In this document: piece by piece, positions 13,960 through 21,740 of the stretch
Layout of the letters: each line of letters begins with the position of its first letter
Numbering within the stretch: the first letter of the stretch is position 1
Source: JBGSON01 sp041739085
GTDB lineage: Bacteria > Patescibacteriota > Gracilibacteria > CAIRYL01
NCBI GenBank assembly: GCA_041739085.1
Contig: JBGSON010000015.1
Location: forward strand, 1-28,789
DNA length: 28,789 nt
Reading direction: 5' to 3'
Notes under the pieces: generated by a model
Seen by the model: the letters and a program-made list of their open reading frames with translations, nothing else
Told to the model about the DNA's origin: nothing
Database searches by the model: none
Translations under genes and position numbers: made by a program

Positions 13960-15240
13960 ATGAACAGGAACCTCATCCGCCAGAAACTCATGTTCTTCGG
14001 GATCGACTTCTTCTTCATCCTCCTCGCTTTCACGATCGCTTTTTATCTCCGACTCGAGAGCTTCTACCGGCCGGATTTTCCATTCCCTTCCTATTTCGAA
14101 AACGCAGTCCTCATCACTCCTCTCTGGCTCTTTTTTCTCGTGTGGGGAGGAAAATATTCGCTCCGCGAACAGAGGATCTATGATATCTTCCGTTCGGTCA
14201 CGCTTTCGGGGGTCGCGGCCGCGATGCTCTTTGTCCTCCTTTTTTTCTTCAGGAGGGAGATCTTTTTTTCAAGGCTCATCGTCGTCTATATCATCCTCAT
14301 CGGAACGGTCCTCCTCATGGGATCTCATTTCCTGGAGCGGATGTACGAAAAATGGAAGACAAAAAAAGGAAAGGGGATATCGAGAGTCCTCATCATAGGA
14401 GTAAATCGGGCGGCGAGGGAGATCGTGGAATCATTCATGAAGAACTCATCCCGCCACCGGCCGGTCGCGATCATCGCTCCCTATGGGGGAGGAGAAACAA
14501 TGATAGCGGGTGTTCCGGTAGTCGGGAAGCTTGATATCCTTGAGAGGACGACGGAACAGGAAAACATCAACGAGATCATCGTCTGTGACGGCGCAGAACA
14601 GGTCATCAATCTCCTCTCGTTCGCCGAGGGAAGATTCCTTCAGTTCCATATTGCTCCGGAAGCGCTCGGAGTATTCCGGGAAAATGTCATCCCGGAGACG
14701 ATCTCAGGAAAACCGCTGCTCTCCCTCAATCCCTCGCCCCTTTTCGGATGGGGGCAGTTTTTCAAAAGGGGGTTTGACGTCCTTGTCTCAACAGTTATGC
14801 TCGTTCTCCTTTCCCCTGTTTTCCTTGTCCAAAAGGGGTTTTCCCGGGGAATGCCGCTCTTTATGAAAGAGGAGAGGATCGGTGCGGGGGGAAAATCGTT
14901 TTTTCTCTACCAATACCGGACGAGCCGGGATATTTTTTTCCGTGATCTCCCGAACCTCTTCAACATCATCCGCGGGGAGATGAGCCTCCTCGGACCAAGG
15001 CCGTCCCGTCCGGATGAGTGGGCGGAGTTTCCTCCGCATTACAAGAGGAGGATGGTGCTCCGGCCCGGACTGCTCGGGCTCTGGCAGATACGAAAGATCA
15101 AAGGGGAGAAAGATGATTTTGATGCCATGTTCTCCGAAGACATGAAGTATATCCGTACCTGGAGCTTTCTCGGGGACATCCGGCTCATCATGAGAGCGAA
15201 ATGGGAACTTCTGAAGAGAGTATTTCGAAAGCAGAAGTGA
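13960..15240 (+). CDS. WbaP-like polyprenyl-phosphate sugar phosphotransferase with altered active site
   Basis: The 426-residue protein has the WbaP-type layout: four N-terminal membrane helices (about 11-125), a Rossmann-like domain (SRVLIIGVNRAAREI, 141-155), a reentrant membrane helix after KRGFDVLVS (269-277), and the bacterial sugar transferase domain. Such enzymes load a sugar-1-phosphate onto undecaprenyl phosphate to start surface glycans. C-terminal signatures RGEMSLLGPRPSRPDEW and RPGLLGLWQI are intact. However, the usual LDELPQLWN block, whose Asp-Glu dyad is catalytic in PglC, reads FRDLPNLFN (R328-D329), and the segment between YRT (319-321) and this block has only six residues instead of tens. 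It may be inactive or divergent. The next gene overlaps its stop by GTGA. Confidence 0.85.
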   Translation: MNRNLIRQKLMFFGIDFFFILLAFTIAFYLRLESFYRPDFPFPSYFENAVLITPLWLFFLVWGGKYSLREQRIYDIFRSVTLSGVAAAMLFVLLFFFRREIFFSRLIVVYIILIGTVLLMGSHFLERMYEKWKTKKGKGISRVLIIGVNRAAREIVESFMKNSSRHRPVAIIAPYGGGETMIAGVPVVGKLDILERTTEQENINEIIVCDGAEQVINLLSFAEGRFLQFHIAPEALGVFRENVIPETISGKPLLSLNPSPLFGWGQFFKRGFDVLVSTVMLVLLSPVFLVQKGFSRGMPLFMKEERIGAGGKSFFLYQYRTSRDIFFRDLPNLFNIIRGEMSLLGPRPSRPDEWAEFPPHYKRRMVLRPGLLGLWQIRKIKGEKDDFDAMFSEDMKYIRTWSFLGDIRLIMRAKWELLKRVFRKQK

Positions 15241-16208
15241 AAGTCATAATCCTCGCAGGCGGATTTGCAACAAGACTCTGGCCGCTCACGGAAAAAACGG
15301 CAAAGCCGCTCATCCTCATTGCAGGAAAGCCTCTCATCTCGTGGATCGTGGACGGACTTCCGGACGATCTCGAGATCATCGTTTCGACGAACGCATTCTA
15401 TGCGGATGATTTTCGGGAATGGCGCGAAGCGTATCCAAAGCGAAAAATTTCGATTTTTATCGAAGAATCGAGATCGGAAGAAAAAAAGATGGGGGCTCTT
15501 TTCGCGGTCGCTCTTGTCCTCGAGGAGAAAAAGATCTCAGATGATCTTCTTGTCGTCGCTGGAGACAATTATTTCGGATTTTCGATACCGGAGTTCATCC
15601 GGAGCTTCATGAGTTCACCGAAAACCCCTCTCCTCGCCGCGTATGACATCAGAGAGAAAGAAAAAGCGAAACCGTTCGGGGTCGTCGTTCCCGAGGAAGA
15701 ACACCCCGAAATGATCAGGGAATTCCAGGAAAAGCCGGAAAATCCGAAATCGACACTCGTCTCAACAGGATGCTATGCATTTCCAGCGCATCTCATTCCT
15801 GAGACAATTTCCTACGCGAAGGCGCATCGGGACGATCTCGGGAAGATATTTGAGCACTTCCTCTCGCTCGGGATACCGGTGAGGATGTTCACGTTTCAGG
15901 GGAAATGGTTCGATGTCGGATTCTTTTCCTCTTACCTCGAGGCGAATGAATTTCTTCTCCGGCAGTGTATAAAAATGGGGAAGGACGTTTCCGTCAGTGA
16001 TGAGGTGGTGCTCTCCGGGTCGCTTTTTCTCGGAGACGGCGCCAGGATCAGGGGGGAAAGCATGATCGAAAACTCTATTGTCCTTGAAGGCGCGGTCATC
16101 GAATCATGCAGGATCAGAAATTCCGTCGTCGGAAAAAACACGACGCTCATCGGGATGGACCTCGACCGGAAGATCATCCGGGATGAGAGTTTCCTCATGC
16201 GGGACTGA
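15237..16208 (+). CDS. Sugar-1-phosphate nucleotidyltransferase with left-handed beta-helix tail
   Basis: The 323-residue product begins at the nucleotide-binding signature LAGGFATRLWPLT...KPL of the NTP-transferase family. This family makes activated sugars (dTDP-glucose, UDP-glucose or GDP-mannose type). It also has VVAGDNYFGF (metal-binding GD), KPFGVV, FQEKPENP and the GKWFDVG sugar-binding segment. Residues about 255-310 are hexapeptide-like repeats, suggesting a left-handed beta-helix for assembly or regulation. GTG at 15237 overlaps the previous stop as GTGA and starts exactly at the first strand. An upstream in-frame ATG at 15201 would add 12 residues and a 40-nt overlap. Which sugar is activated cannot be told from sequence. 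It likely supplies the cassette's transferases. Confidence 0.88.
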   Translation: MKVIILAGGFATRLWPLTEKTAKPLILIAGKPLISWIVDGLPDDLEIIVSTNAFYADDFREWREAYPKRKISIFIEESRSEEKKMGALFAVALVLEEKKISDDLLVVAGDNYFGFSIPEFIRSFMSSPKTPLLAAYDIREKEKAKPFGVVVPEEEHPEMIREFQEKPENPKSTLVSTGCYAFPAHLIPETISYAKAHRDDLGKIFEHFLSLGIPVRMFTFQGKWFDVGFFSSYLEANEFLLRQCIKMGKDVSVSDEVVLSGSLFLGDGARIRGESMIENSIVLEGAVIESCRIRNSVVGKNTTLIGMDLDRKIIRDESFLMRD

Positions 16209-16233
16209 GCCCCGTTCGGAAGAGACCGGGAGA

Positions 16234-16590
16234 TCAGAGATTGATGGATTTGATCGCTTCGTCGAGATCGGTGAAGTGTTCGACAAGACTCGTGAACCCG
16301 ACAAGGTTCAATATGTCGAGGATATGGTCGTTCCCTTCGCTCAGGATCATCTTTTTTCCGTTCTCATGAAGGTCAGTATAGAATTCAGCAAAATACTGGA
16401 TCACCTTGGAGTTTATGAACTGAAGATCCTCGAGATGGAATATGACTGCGGTGACCCCCGGAGCGGTGGTAAGAGGATGGAGGTTCTTCTTGAGTTCCGG
16501 AAGGTTGGAATCGTCGATCTCCCCGGAAATATACACCACTTTCACATGACGTTTTTTCGGGACATCCAAAATGGAGATTGGGAGAGACAT
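16234..16590 (-). CDS. STAS-domain protein, downstream copy
   Basis: This 118-residue single STAS domain resembles anti-sigma factor antagonists (SpoIIAA/RsbV). It has the VYISGEID strand, the helix-strand block AVIFHLEDLQFINSKVIQYF with candidate phospho-acceptor Ser61, and the terminal LVGFTSLVEHFTDLDEAI block. In SpoIIAA the motif is usually D-S-S-G; here it is N-S-K-V, so phosphorylation control may differ. It is a clear paralog of the gene at 16615, which lies 24 nt upstream on the same strand, and the two are probably cotranscribed. No anti-sigma kinase or sigma factor is seen in the window. Confidence 0.85.
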   Translation of the reverse strand: MSLPISILDVPKKRHVKVVYISGEIDDSNLPELKKNLHPLTTAPGVTAVIFHLEDLQFINSKVIQYFAEFYTDLHENGKKMILSEGNDHILDILNLVGFTSLVEHFTDLDEAIKSINL

Positions 16591-16614
16591 AGAGGAGACG
16601 AGAAATGAATGAGT

Positions 16615-16971
16615 TTAGATTTCGATGGAATCGATCGCTTCCTTCAGGGAATCGAAATGTTCCACAAGGTTTGTAAATCCGACAAGGGTGAGGATATCGA
16701 GGATATGCTCATTCCCTTCGGCAAGGACAAGCTTCTTGCTCTTCCCGTGAAGATCAGAATAGACCCCTGCGAAATATCCGATGACCATGGAATTGATGAA
16801 CTGAAGATCACGGAGATGAAAGATGAACGTGGAGACGCCCGCTGTTTCCAGGAGGGGGGCGAAATCCTTTTTAAAATCATCGAGATTGGATTCATCGATC
16901 TCACCGGATAAGTAGAGGACCTTTACGTCATTTTTTTCCGGGACATCGAGGAGGGAGACTTGATAACTCAT
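16615..16971 (-). CDS. STAS-domain protein, upstream copy
   Basis: This 118-residue single STAS domain matches its downstream neighbour at most positions, including VLYLSGEIDESNL, FIFHLRDLQFINSMVIGYF (Ser61) and HILDILTLVGFTNLVEHF. Equal length and gap-free alignment show a recent tandem duplication. Surface positions differ in charge, which could give different binding partners. Two candidate promoters lie between this gene and ftsH. The role is inferred as a partner-switching regulator, but no kinase or phosphatase partner is nearby. Confidence 0.86.
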   Translation of the reverse strand: MSYQVSLLDVPEKNDVKVLYLSGEIDESNLDDFKKDFAPLLETAGVSTFIFHLRDLQFINSMVIGYFAGVYSDLHGKSKKLVLAEGNEHILDILTLVGFTNLVEHFDSLKEAIDSIEI

Positions 16972-17004
16972 AGACTGGGGAGATGAGAGGGGAACATCAT
17001 AAAA

Positions 17005-17033
17005 AATGTACTTACTTTCTTTTTTACCGTCAA
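17005..17033 (-). promoter_or_regulatory. Proximal promoter of the STAS pair
   Basis: TTGACG (17033-17028), a 17-nt A-rich spacer and TACATT (17010-17005) lie 34 nt upstream of the first STAS start codon on the minus strand. Confidence 0.55.
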
Positions 17034-17048
17034 CTGTTCTCTCCCTCT

Positions 17049-17077
17049 ATTGTACCTCGAAAAGAGCGCAAAGTGAA
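17049..17077 (-). promoter_or_regulatory. Distal promoter of the STAS pair
   Basis: TTCACT (17077-17072), a 17-nt spacer and TACAAT (17054-17049) form a second minus-strand promoter candidate 39 nt from the proximal one. Its -10 is the better of the two (5 of 6). Confidence 0.5.
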
Positions 17078-17098
17078 CACGAAAATGACGGATAAGGG

Positions 17099-19015
17099 TT
17101 ACTTTCCCCCGGGATTTTTCTTTTTCCGGCTGAGAGAGGGCTTCTTCGGAGGGGATTCCTCTGGTTTTTTCATTCCCGGAAAAAATGATTCGAACGCCTC
17201 CTGGTCCATAATTTCACACTTGAGGAGTGCCGAAGCGATCTCATGAAGCTCCTTTTCGTGTTTCTTGAGGAGTTCCTCCGCTTTTTTCATCCCGTCCAGG
17301 AGGAGTTTTTGGACCTCCGAATCGATTTTTCCGGCGAATTCCTGGGAATAGGAGCGGCCTCCAAGCTCGCCTCCGATGAAATCGATATGATCCGTGTCGA
17401 ATTCCATCGGACCGATTTCGCTCATCCCGAACTTCATGACCATGGCGCGGGCGATATTCGTCGCATGGCGGATGTCGCTCATCGCGCCGGCGCCCATATC
17501 TCCGAAGATCATTTTTTCCGCGGCGCGGCCTCCCATGGAAACGCAGATGTCGGTGAAGAGGTCCTCGCTCGACTTATGATGCGTCTCTTCGTCCGGGGCG
17601 GAATATGTAACACCAAGGGCCATTCCGCGAGGGATGATCGTGAGTTTTCGTACGGGATCCCCCTTCGGCATGACATGGGAGATGATCGCGTGGCCAGTCT
17701 CATGGTAGGCAGTGATCCGCTTTTCTTCTTCGGAAAGGATGAGGGATCTTTTTTCCGGTCCGAGCACAGCTTTTTCATGGGCATTATGGAGATGCGCCAT
17801 CGTGATCTTGTCCTTATTCTCCCTCGCGGCAAGGATAGCGGCTTCATTGAGCATATTCTCCAGATCTGCACCGGAAAATCCGGGAGTGATCTTCGCGAGA
17901 TCCTTGAGTTTGACATCGGGAGCAAGAGGCTTGTTCCGGGCATGGACGGAGAGGATCTCCTCCCTCGCGCTCATCTGGGGGAGATCGATGGAGACCCGGC
18001 GGTCGAATCTTCCCGGACGGAGAAGCGCTTTGTCGAGGACATCGGGGCGGTTCGTCGCCGCCATGACGATCACATTCGTTTCATTATCAAAGCCGTCCAT
18101 TTCCGTGAGGATCTGGTTCAGGGTCTGCTCCCTCTCGTCATGTCCGCCTCCTAATCCCTGCCCCCTCTGCTTCCCCACGGCATCGATCTCGTCGATGAAG
18201 ATGATGGATGGTGAGTTCTTTTTCGCCTTCATGAAGAGATCGCGGACGCGGCTTGCTCCGACGCCGACGAACATCTCAACGAATTCCGACCCGGAGATAG
18301 AAAAGAACGGGACATCCGCTTCACCCGCAACGGCGCGGGCAAGGAGAGTCTTCCCTGTTCCCGGAGGTCCGATGAGGAGAACTCCTCTCGGGATCTTCGC
18401 TCCCATCTTCGTGAATTTTTTCGGGTTCTTCAGGAACTCCACGATCTCGATGAGCTCCTGCTTCGGCTCCTCGCATCCCGCAACATCCTTAAAACAGGTC
18501 TTTTTTTTCCCCTTGAGGAAAAGCTTGTCTTTTGACTTCCCGAAAGAGAAAGCCCCCGACGCCCCCTTTGAAAAGGACCGCATGATGAAGAAGAAGACGA
18601 CGATAATGAGGAGGAATGGAACGATCCGGCTGATGACCTCAGTCCAGAATTCGGATGATTTTGTGGAGATATACTTCACCTCTGTCGTATCATTGATCGT
18701 TTCGTCATCGAAACCGAGGTCGCTCACATTGAGAGTCGGGTCGATGACCGCGAAATAGTGTTTTCCGTCCTCCCCGTCTTTCACTGCGACGACTTCATCG
18801 TTTTTGATATCGATCGATTTGAGTTCTCCGTCCCGATACCAGTTCTGAAGTTTGGAAAGGGGGATCTCTTCTCTCGGGGTCTTCTCCTGAAACATCCCGT
18901 CGCTGAAGATGAGGGAAACAGCGGTGAGGAGAAGGATAACGATGAGAAAATTCCTCCACGTATTTTTTTTCGGGAAAGGCTTTCGGGGTGGCATTTGCTG
19001 CGGGAGTTGGCTCAT
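17099..19015 (-). CDS. ftsH: FtsH ATP-dependent zinc metalloprotease
   Basis: The 638-residue protein has the full FtsH layout. A membrane helix (about 21-37), a small extracytoplasmic domain and a second helix (about 131-146) precede the AAA+ module. That module has Walker A GPPGTGKT (216-223), pore loop MFVGVG (248-253), Walker B IIFIDEID (271-278) and the second region of homology TNRPDVLDKALLRPGRFDR. The M41 protease domain has zinc motif HETGH (438-442) with third ligand Asp514 in MSDIRHAT. It degrades misfolded membrane proteins and short-lived regulators. The tail ends in a Pro/Lys-rich stretch. ATG 19015 gives the usual short N terminus; an extension to 19075 would run into the ilvN gene. 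It follows ilvN by 31 nt and is probably in the same transcript. Confidence 0.97.
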   Translation of the reverse strand: MSQLPQQMPPRKPFPKKNTWRNFLIVILLLTAVSLIFSDGMFQEKTPREEIPLSKLQNWYRDGELKSIDIKNDEVVAVKDGEDGKHYFAVIDPTLNVSDLGFDDETINDTTEVKYISTKSSEFWTEVISRIVPFLLIIVVFFFIMRSFSKGASGAFSFGKSKDKLFLKGKKKTCFKDVAGCEEPKQELIEIVEFLKNPKKFTKMGAKIPRGVLLIGPPGTGKTLLARAVAGEADVPFFSISGSEFVEMFVGVGASRVRDLFMKAKKNSPSIIFIDEIDAVGKQRGQGLGGGHDEREQTLNQILTEMDGFDNETNVIVMAATNRPDVLDKALLRPGRFDRRVSIDLPQMSAREEILSVHARNKPLAPDVKLKDLAKITPGFSGADLENMLNEAAILAARENKDKITMAHLHNAHEKAVLGPEKRSLILSEEEKRITAYHETGHAIISHVMPKGDPVRKLTIIPRGMALGVTYSAPDEETHHKSSEDLFTDICVSMGGRAAEKMIFGDMGAGAMSDIRHATNIARAMVMKFGMSEIGPMEFDTDHIDFIGGELGGRSYSQEFAGKIDSEVQKLLLDGMKKAEELLKKHEKELHEIASALLKCEIMDQEAFESFFPGMKKPEESPPKKPSLSRKKKNPGGK

Positions 19016-19046
19016 TATTGAAGACGAAAGAGAGGTGAGAAGAGGA

Positions 19047-19538
19047 TTATTCTTTCTGATTGAGGACAGTAGCACCGGTCCGGACCATCTCGATGATCCC
19101 GAAACCCTTCATGATCTCGATGAAATCATCAATGCGCTGTGATGATCCCGCGATCTCGAGGATGAGGGAGGTCTTATACACCGCGTGGACCTTTGCCTTG
19201 AATGCCTGAACGAACTGGAGGATCTCCTCCCTTGTTGTTTTCGTCGACTTCACTTTCATGAGAAGGGTTTCCCGGATGACGAGGTTTTCAGATGTCGCAT
19301 CCCAGACTTTTGTGATGTTGATGAGCTTGTCGAGTTGTTTCACCACCTGCTCCGTGTTCGTCGTTTCCCCGTCAAAGACGAGAGTGATCCGGGAGATCCC
19401 GTCCTTTTCCGTCGTCCCCGCGGTCAGGGATTCGATGTTGAAATTCCGTTTCCGGAGCTGGGATGTGATCCGGTTGAGGACCCCGAGCTTATTTTCGGCA
19501 AGCACAACGATGTAACGCTTTGATTCCGTATCAGCCAT
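19047..19538 (-). CDS. ilvN: Acetolactate synthase small (regulatory) subunit
   Basis: This 163-residue protein has the N-terminal ACT domain of IlvN/IlvH (RYIVVLAENKLGVLNRIT, then RKRNFNIESLTAG and DGISRITLVF). It also has the second ACT-like C-terminal domain (ETLLMKV..., VYKTSLILEIAGS..., GFGIIEMVRTG). It normally binds the catalytic subunit IlvB and confers valine feedback on branched-chain amino acid synthesis. No large subunit or other branched-chain pathway gene lies in the window; its neighbours are ftsH and an unknown gene. ATG 19538 is chosen because the ACT domain starts just after it; an upstream extension to 19610 has no homology. Confidence 0.9.
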   Translation of the reverse strand: MADTESKRYIVVLAENKLGVLNRITSQLRKRNFNIESLTAGTTEKDGISRITLVFDGETTNTEQVVKQLDKLINITKVWDATSENLVIRETLLMKVKSTKTTREEILQFVQAFKAKVHAVYKTSLILEIAGSSQRIDDFIEIMKGFGIIEMVRTGATVLNQKE

Positions 19539-19583
19539 GCAGAGCGAAAGAAATCCTGACGGAGACATTCTATGGAAGGAGTG

Positions 19584-19605
19584 GGAAAAACTCAAAGGTT
19601 TTTCC
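19584..19605 (-). terminator. Hairpin between the hypothetical gene and ilvN
   Basis: GGAAAAAC and GTTTTTCC form a perfect 8-bp stem around a 6-nt loop on the minus strand, 19 nt past the stop at 19624. The T run sits within the stem rather than after it, so it is only a possible terminator or attenuator. Confidence 0.35.
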
Positions 19606-19623
19606 TCCATATCCTGTCAGAGG

Positions 19624-20094
19624 TCACGATTTCTCACCCGGAAGGACTCCGATTCTCCGCAGAAAATCACAGGAGAGCTGAAATGGGCGGATTCCCTGGT
19701 CAAAGCACTGGAAAACCACCTTGAGAGCCGGGTCTGCGTCGAGGGGAAGAATGCTCGTGAGGTGATCTTTCGATTGAATCTGAACTGTCTTTTTAGGAAT
19801 ACTCACTTCATGGTGCGGAGAAAAGGACCTGATGATGACATCTCCGGTGGAGGGATCCGACTCCTCTCCTTTCGAGAATCGGAGCGAACGTCCGAGGACA
19901 CATCCGATTCCTCTTTCCCGAACAAAAAAAACCACCTGCCAGATATTGTTTTCGGCAGGAGGGACGAGCTCGACCTGGAAAGACGATAACGGAGGCTTGA
20001 TCTCCGGATTCGTCCAGACAGAGAGCTGACCGTGAGGAGTGATTTGAACGAGATGCTCAGGAAGCGATCCGTACGGGAAGTTCTGTTTTTTCAT
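19624..20094 (-). CDS. Hypothetical protein, cotranscribed with the metallopeptidase
   Basis: I do not recognise this 156-residue protein. It appears soluble and rich in beta strands (segments QLSVWTNPE, SSFQVELVPPAENNIWQVVFFV and GDVIIRSF), with an Arg/Gly stretch and no signal peptide. The composition suggests a compact beta-sandwich, but this is a guess. Its ATG overlaps the metallopeptidase stop as ATGA at 20091-20094, indicating translational coupling and a related function. Confidence 0.65.
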   Translation of the reverse strand: MKKQNFPYGSLPEHLVQITPHGQLSVWTNPEIKPPLSSFQVELVPPAENNIWQVVFFVRERGIGCVLGRSLRFSKGEESDPSTGDVIIRSFSPHHEVSIPKKTVQIQSKDHLTSILPLDADPALKVVFQCFDQGIRPFQLSCDFLRRIGVLPGEKS

Positions 20095-20933
20095 AGTGCT
20101 GGTGAAGAGACCGGAAGTTTTGTCACATCCCAGGGGCGGGGTGTCATCGCGAGGTTTTCATCTCCCGTGGAGAACTCTTCCCCATCAAAGACGTTGTTCT
20201 TCATGAACTCGTATTTCAGTTTCAGTGCATTGTTTTCAAGGGTGAGGGATTTGAAGGTCTTCCCGTGAAGGCGGTAGAAGAGAAAGCATTCCGCGAAATC
20301 CTCGAAAGCGTTGCTCGCGCCGTATCCGCTGGCAAAATCCTCGTCGAGGGCGGAGTTTTTTTTCACCTCGCTCGTCTCCCAGGAGATCCGGTAGAACTGG
20401 ACACTCAGGTCGTCGTTAAAGATGGGGAGGCTTCCGTCGACGAATTCACTCTTTCCGGAATCCGAAGTCCCGCGGAGTCCTCCGAGATCGACGATGTGGC
20501 CGAATTCATGGAGCGTGAGCGATTCAAACTCGGCTTTTTTTGGAGAATCAGAGCGGAATTTGATGGTGTATTTTCCCGCAAGAGCTCTCGGCATCTCGGA
20601 ATCGTCGACGATCTCGATCGTCTGAAGCGTCTCCATGAGTTCGCAGGGGACCTTGGAGAGAGCGGATTCAAAAACAGCCCGGGAAGATGCATCGAAAACA
20701 GAAAGATCAGCAGGGATGATGCATCCTTGGGAATCAATCTCTGAAACAGAGATCTCAAACACCATCTCGCTCTCGATCTCAGGAAGGGATGAAGCTGCCT
20801 GATATTCCACCGGCTGATCCACCGAGATCTCCTCGCGAGGAGCGGGAGAAAAGGATCCGCCGTCATCTTCTCCTATCCTCGGGAAGAGGAGAGAGAGGAG
20901 AGAACCGATAATGAGAGCGAAAACTTTTTTCAT
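20091..20933 (-). CDS. Secreted zinc metallopeptidase (gluzincin-like)
   Basis: The 280-residue protein starts with a signal peptide or membrane anchor (MKKVFALIIGSLLSLLFP), then a low-complexity acidic linker and a zinc peptidase domain. The HExxH motif is HEFGH at 142-146. A later ExxAE-type helix, AFEDFAECFLFYRLHG (Glu211, Glu215), probably supplies the third zinc ligand, after a DFASGYGASN loop. This arrangement matches uncharacterised bacterial peptidases in which FASGY...EDFAE follows HExxH by about 60-70 residues. The active site should be outside the cytoplasm. The substrate is unknown. A near-consensus promoter with a palindrome lies directly upstream, so regulated expression is likely. 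Confidence 0.75.
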   Translation of the reverse strand: MKKVFALIIGSLLSLLFPRIGEDDGGSFSPAPREEISVDQPVEYQAASSLPEIESEMVFEISVSEIDSQGCIIPADLSVFDASSRAVFESALSKVPCELMETLQTIEIVDDSEMPRALAGKYTIKFRSDSPKKAEFESLTLHEFGHIVDLGGLRGTSDSGKSEFVDGSLPIFNDDLSVQFYRISWETSEVKKNSALDEDFASGYGASNAFEDFAECFLFYRLHGKTFKSLTLENNALKLKYEFMKNNVFDGEEFSTGDENLAMTPRPWDVTKLPVSSPAL

Positions 20934-20959
20934 CTGGGGTATAAATGATGAAGGGGGAA

Positions 20960-20988
20960 TTTATATCATAAATGATTACAAATGTCAA
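20960..20988 (-). promoter_or_regulatory. Near-consensus promoter with overlapping palindrome
   Basis: On the minus strand TTGACA (20988-20983), exactly 17 nt and TATAAA (20965-20960) precede the metallopeptidase start by 26 nt. A palindrome with 5-bp arms (ATCAT-AA-ATGAT, 20965-20976) abuts the -10. The 9-bp half ATAAATGAT recurs at 20941-20949 between the -10 and the start codon, giving two operator-like sites. Confidence 0.8.
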
Positions 20989-21031
20989 TACTTTATCCCC
21001 CGGACCGGACATTGTCTTCATCGAGAGATTT

Positions 21032-21059
21032 TTCACAATTCTAACGCGCTCTTCATAGT
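21032..21059 (+). promoter_or_regulatory. Candidate promoter of the nitroreductase gene
   Basis: TTCACA at 21032-21037 and CATAGT at 21054-21059, with 16-nt spacing, lie about 50 nt upstream of the ATG at 21108. The match is moderate. Confidence 0.4.
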
Positions 21060-21107
21060 TTTTCATCATTGACCCATGATACGATAGAAGGGATTTATTC
21101 ACACCCT

Positions 21108-21734
21108 ATGCCAAATAATTTTCTGTCCCAGCTCGAATGGCGTTTTGCCGCCAAAGGATTTGATACGGAGAAGAAAATTCCGGAGGATGATATCCAGAAG
21201 ATCCTGAAGTCCGTTCATCTTTCCCCCTCCTCTTTCGGTCTCCAACCCTACCACATTCATGTCGTTTCCGACAGGGGGCTCCTCAAAACGATCAAAGAAC
21301 TCGCCTGGGGGCAGCCGCAGGTCGAAGAATGCTCACATCTCCTCATTTTCTCCGGAAGGAATGATATTTCAGAGAAAAGGATAGATGCGTATTGCAGCCT
21401 CGCTTCCGGTAAGGACGCGGAAAGAAGAAAAGAGATGAAAGGGTATGAAGACATGATGAAAGGGGCATTTCAGGGGAAATCATCAGCAGAAGTCATGGAA
21501 TGGGGGAAGCGCCAGGCCTATATTGCTCTCGGATTCGCGCTCGCGGCAGCGGCGGAACTTGGGATCGACTGCTGTCCCATGGAAGGGTTCGACCCGAAGC
21601 GACTCGATGTGCTCCTTGAGCTTCCGGAATACCTGAACTCTGTCGCCCTTCTTCCCCTCGGATACAGAAAAAATGATCCTGAGAGGCCGAAGATCAGGTT
21701 TCCTGAAAGCGATCTCTTCACCAGTGTCGTCTGA
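21108..21734 (+). CDS. Nitroreductase-family FMN oxidoreductase
   Basis: The 208-residue protein matches NfsB-like nitroreductases, homodimeric FMN enzymes that use NAD(P)H to reduce nitroaromatics, quinones or flavins. Visible signatures are the LSPSSFGLQPYHIHVV loop that contacts FMN, the QAYIALGFALAAAAELGIDCCPMEGFD helix-loop, and VALLPLGYRKNDPE near the C terminus. ATG 21108 fits family starts; a TTG at 21069 would add 13 residues. It is a single gene, divergent from the metallopeptidase operon and convergent with the cysteine-rich array, with 6 nt between stops. The physiological substrate is not evident. Confidence 0.9.
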   Translation: MPNNFLSQLEWRFAAKGFDTEKKIPEDDIQKILKSVHLSPSSFGLQPYHIHVVSDRGLLKTIKELAWGQPQVEECSHLLIFSGRNDISEKRIDAYCSLASGKDAERRKEMKGYEDMMKGAFQGKSSAEVMEWGKRQAYIALGFALAAAAELGIDCCPMEGFDPKRLDVLLELPEYLNSVALLPLGYRKNDPERPKIRFPESDLFTSVV

Positions 21735-21740
21735 TTTCAA

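Noticed and set aside
17243..18758. Long open frames (about 300 and 350 codons) on the plus strand opposite ftsH
   Set aside because: They are antisense shadows of the highly conserved ftsH reading frame, with Arg/Ser-rich or His/Asp-rich composition and no family motif.
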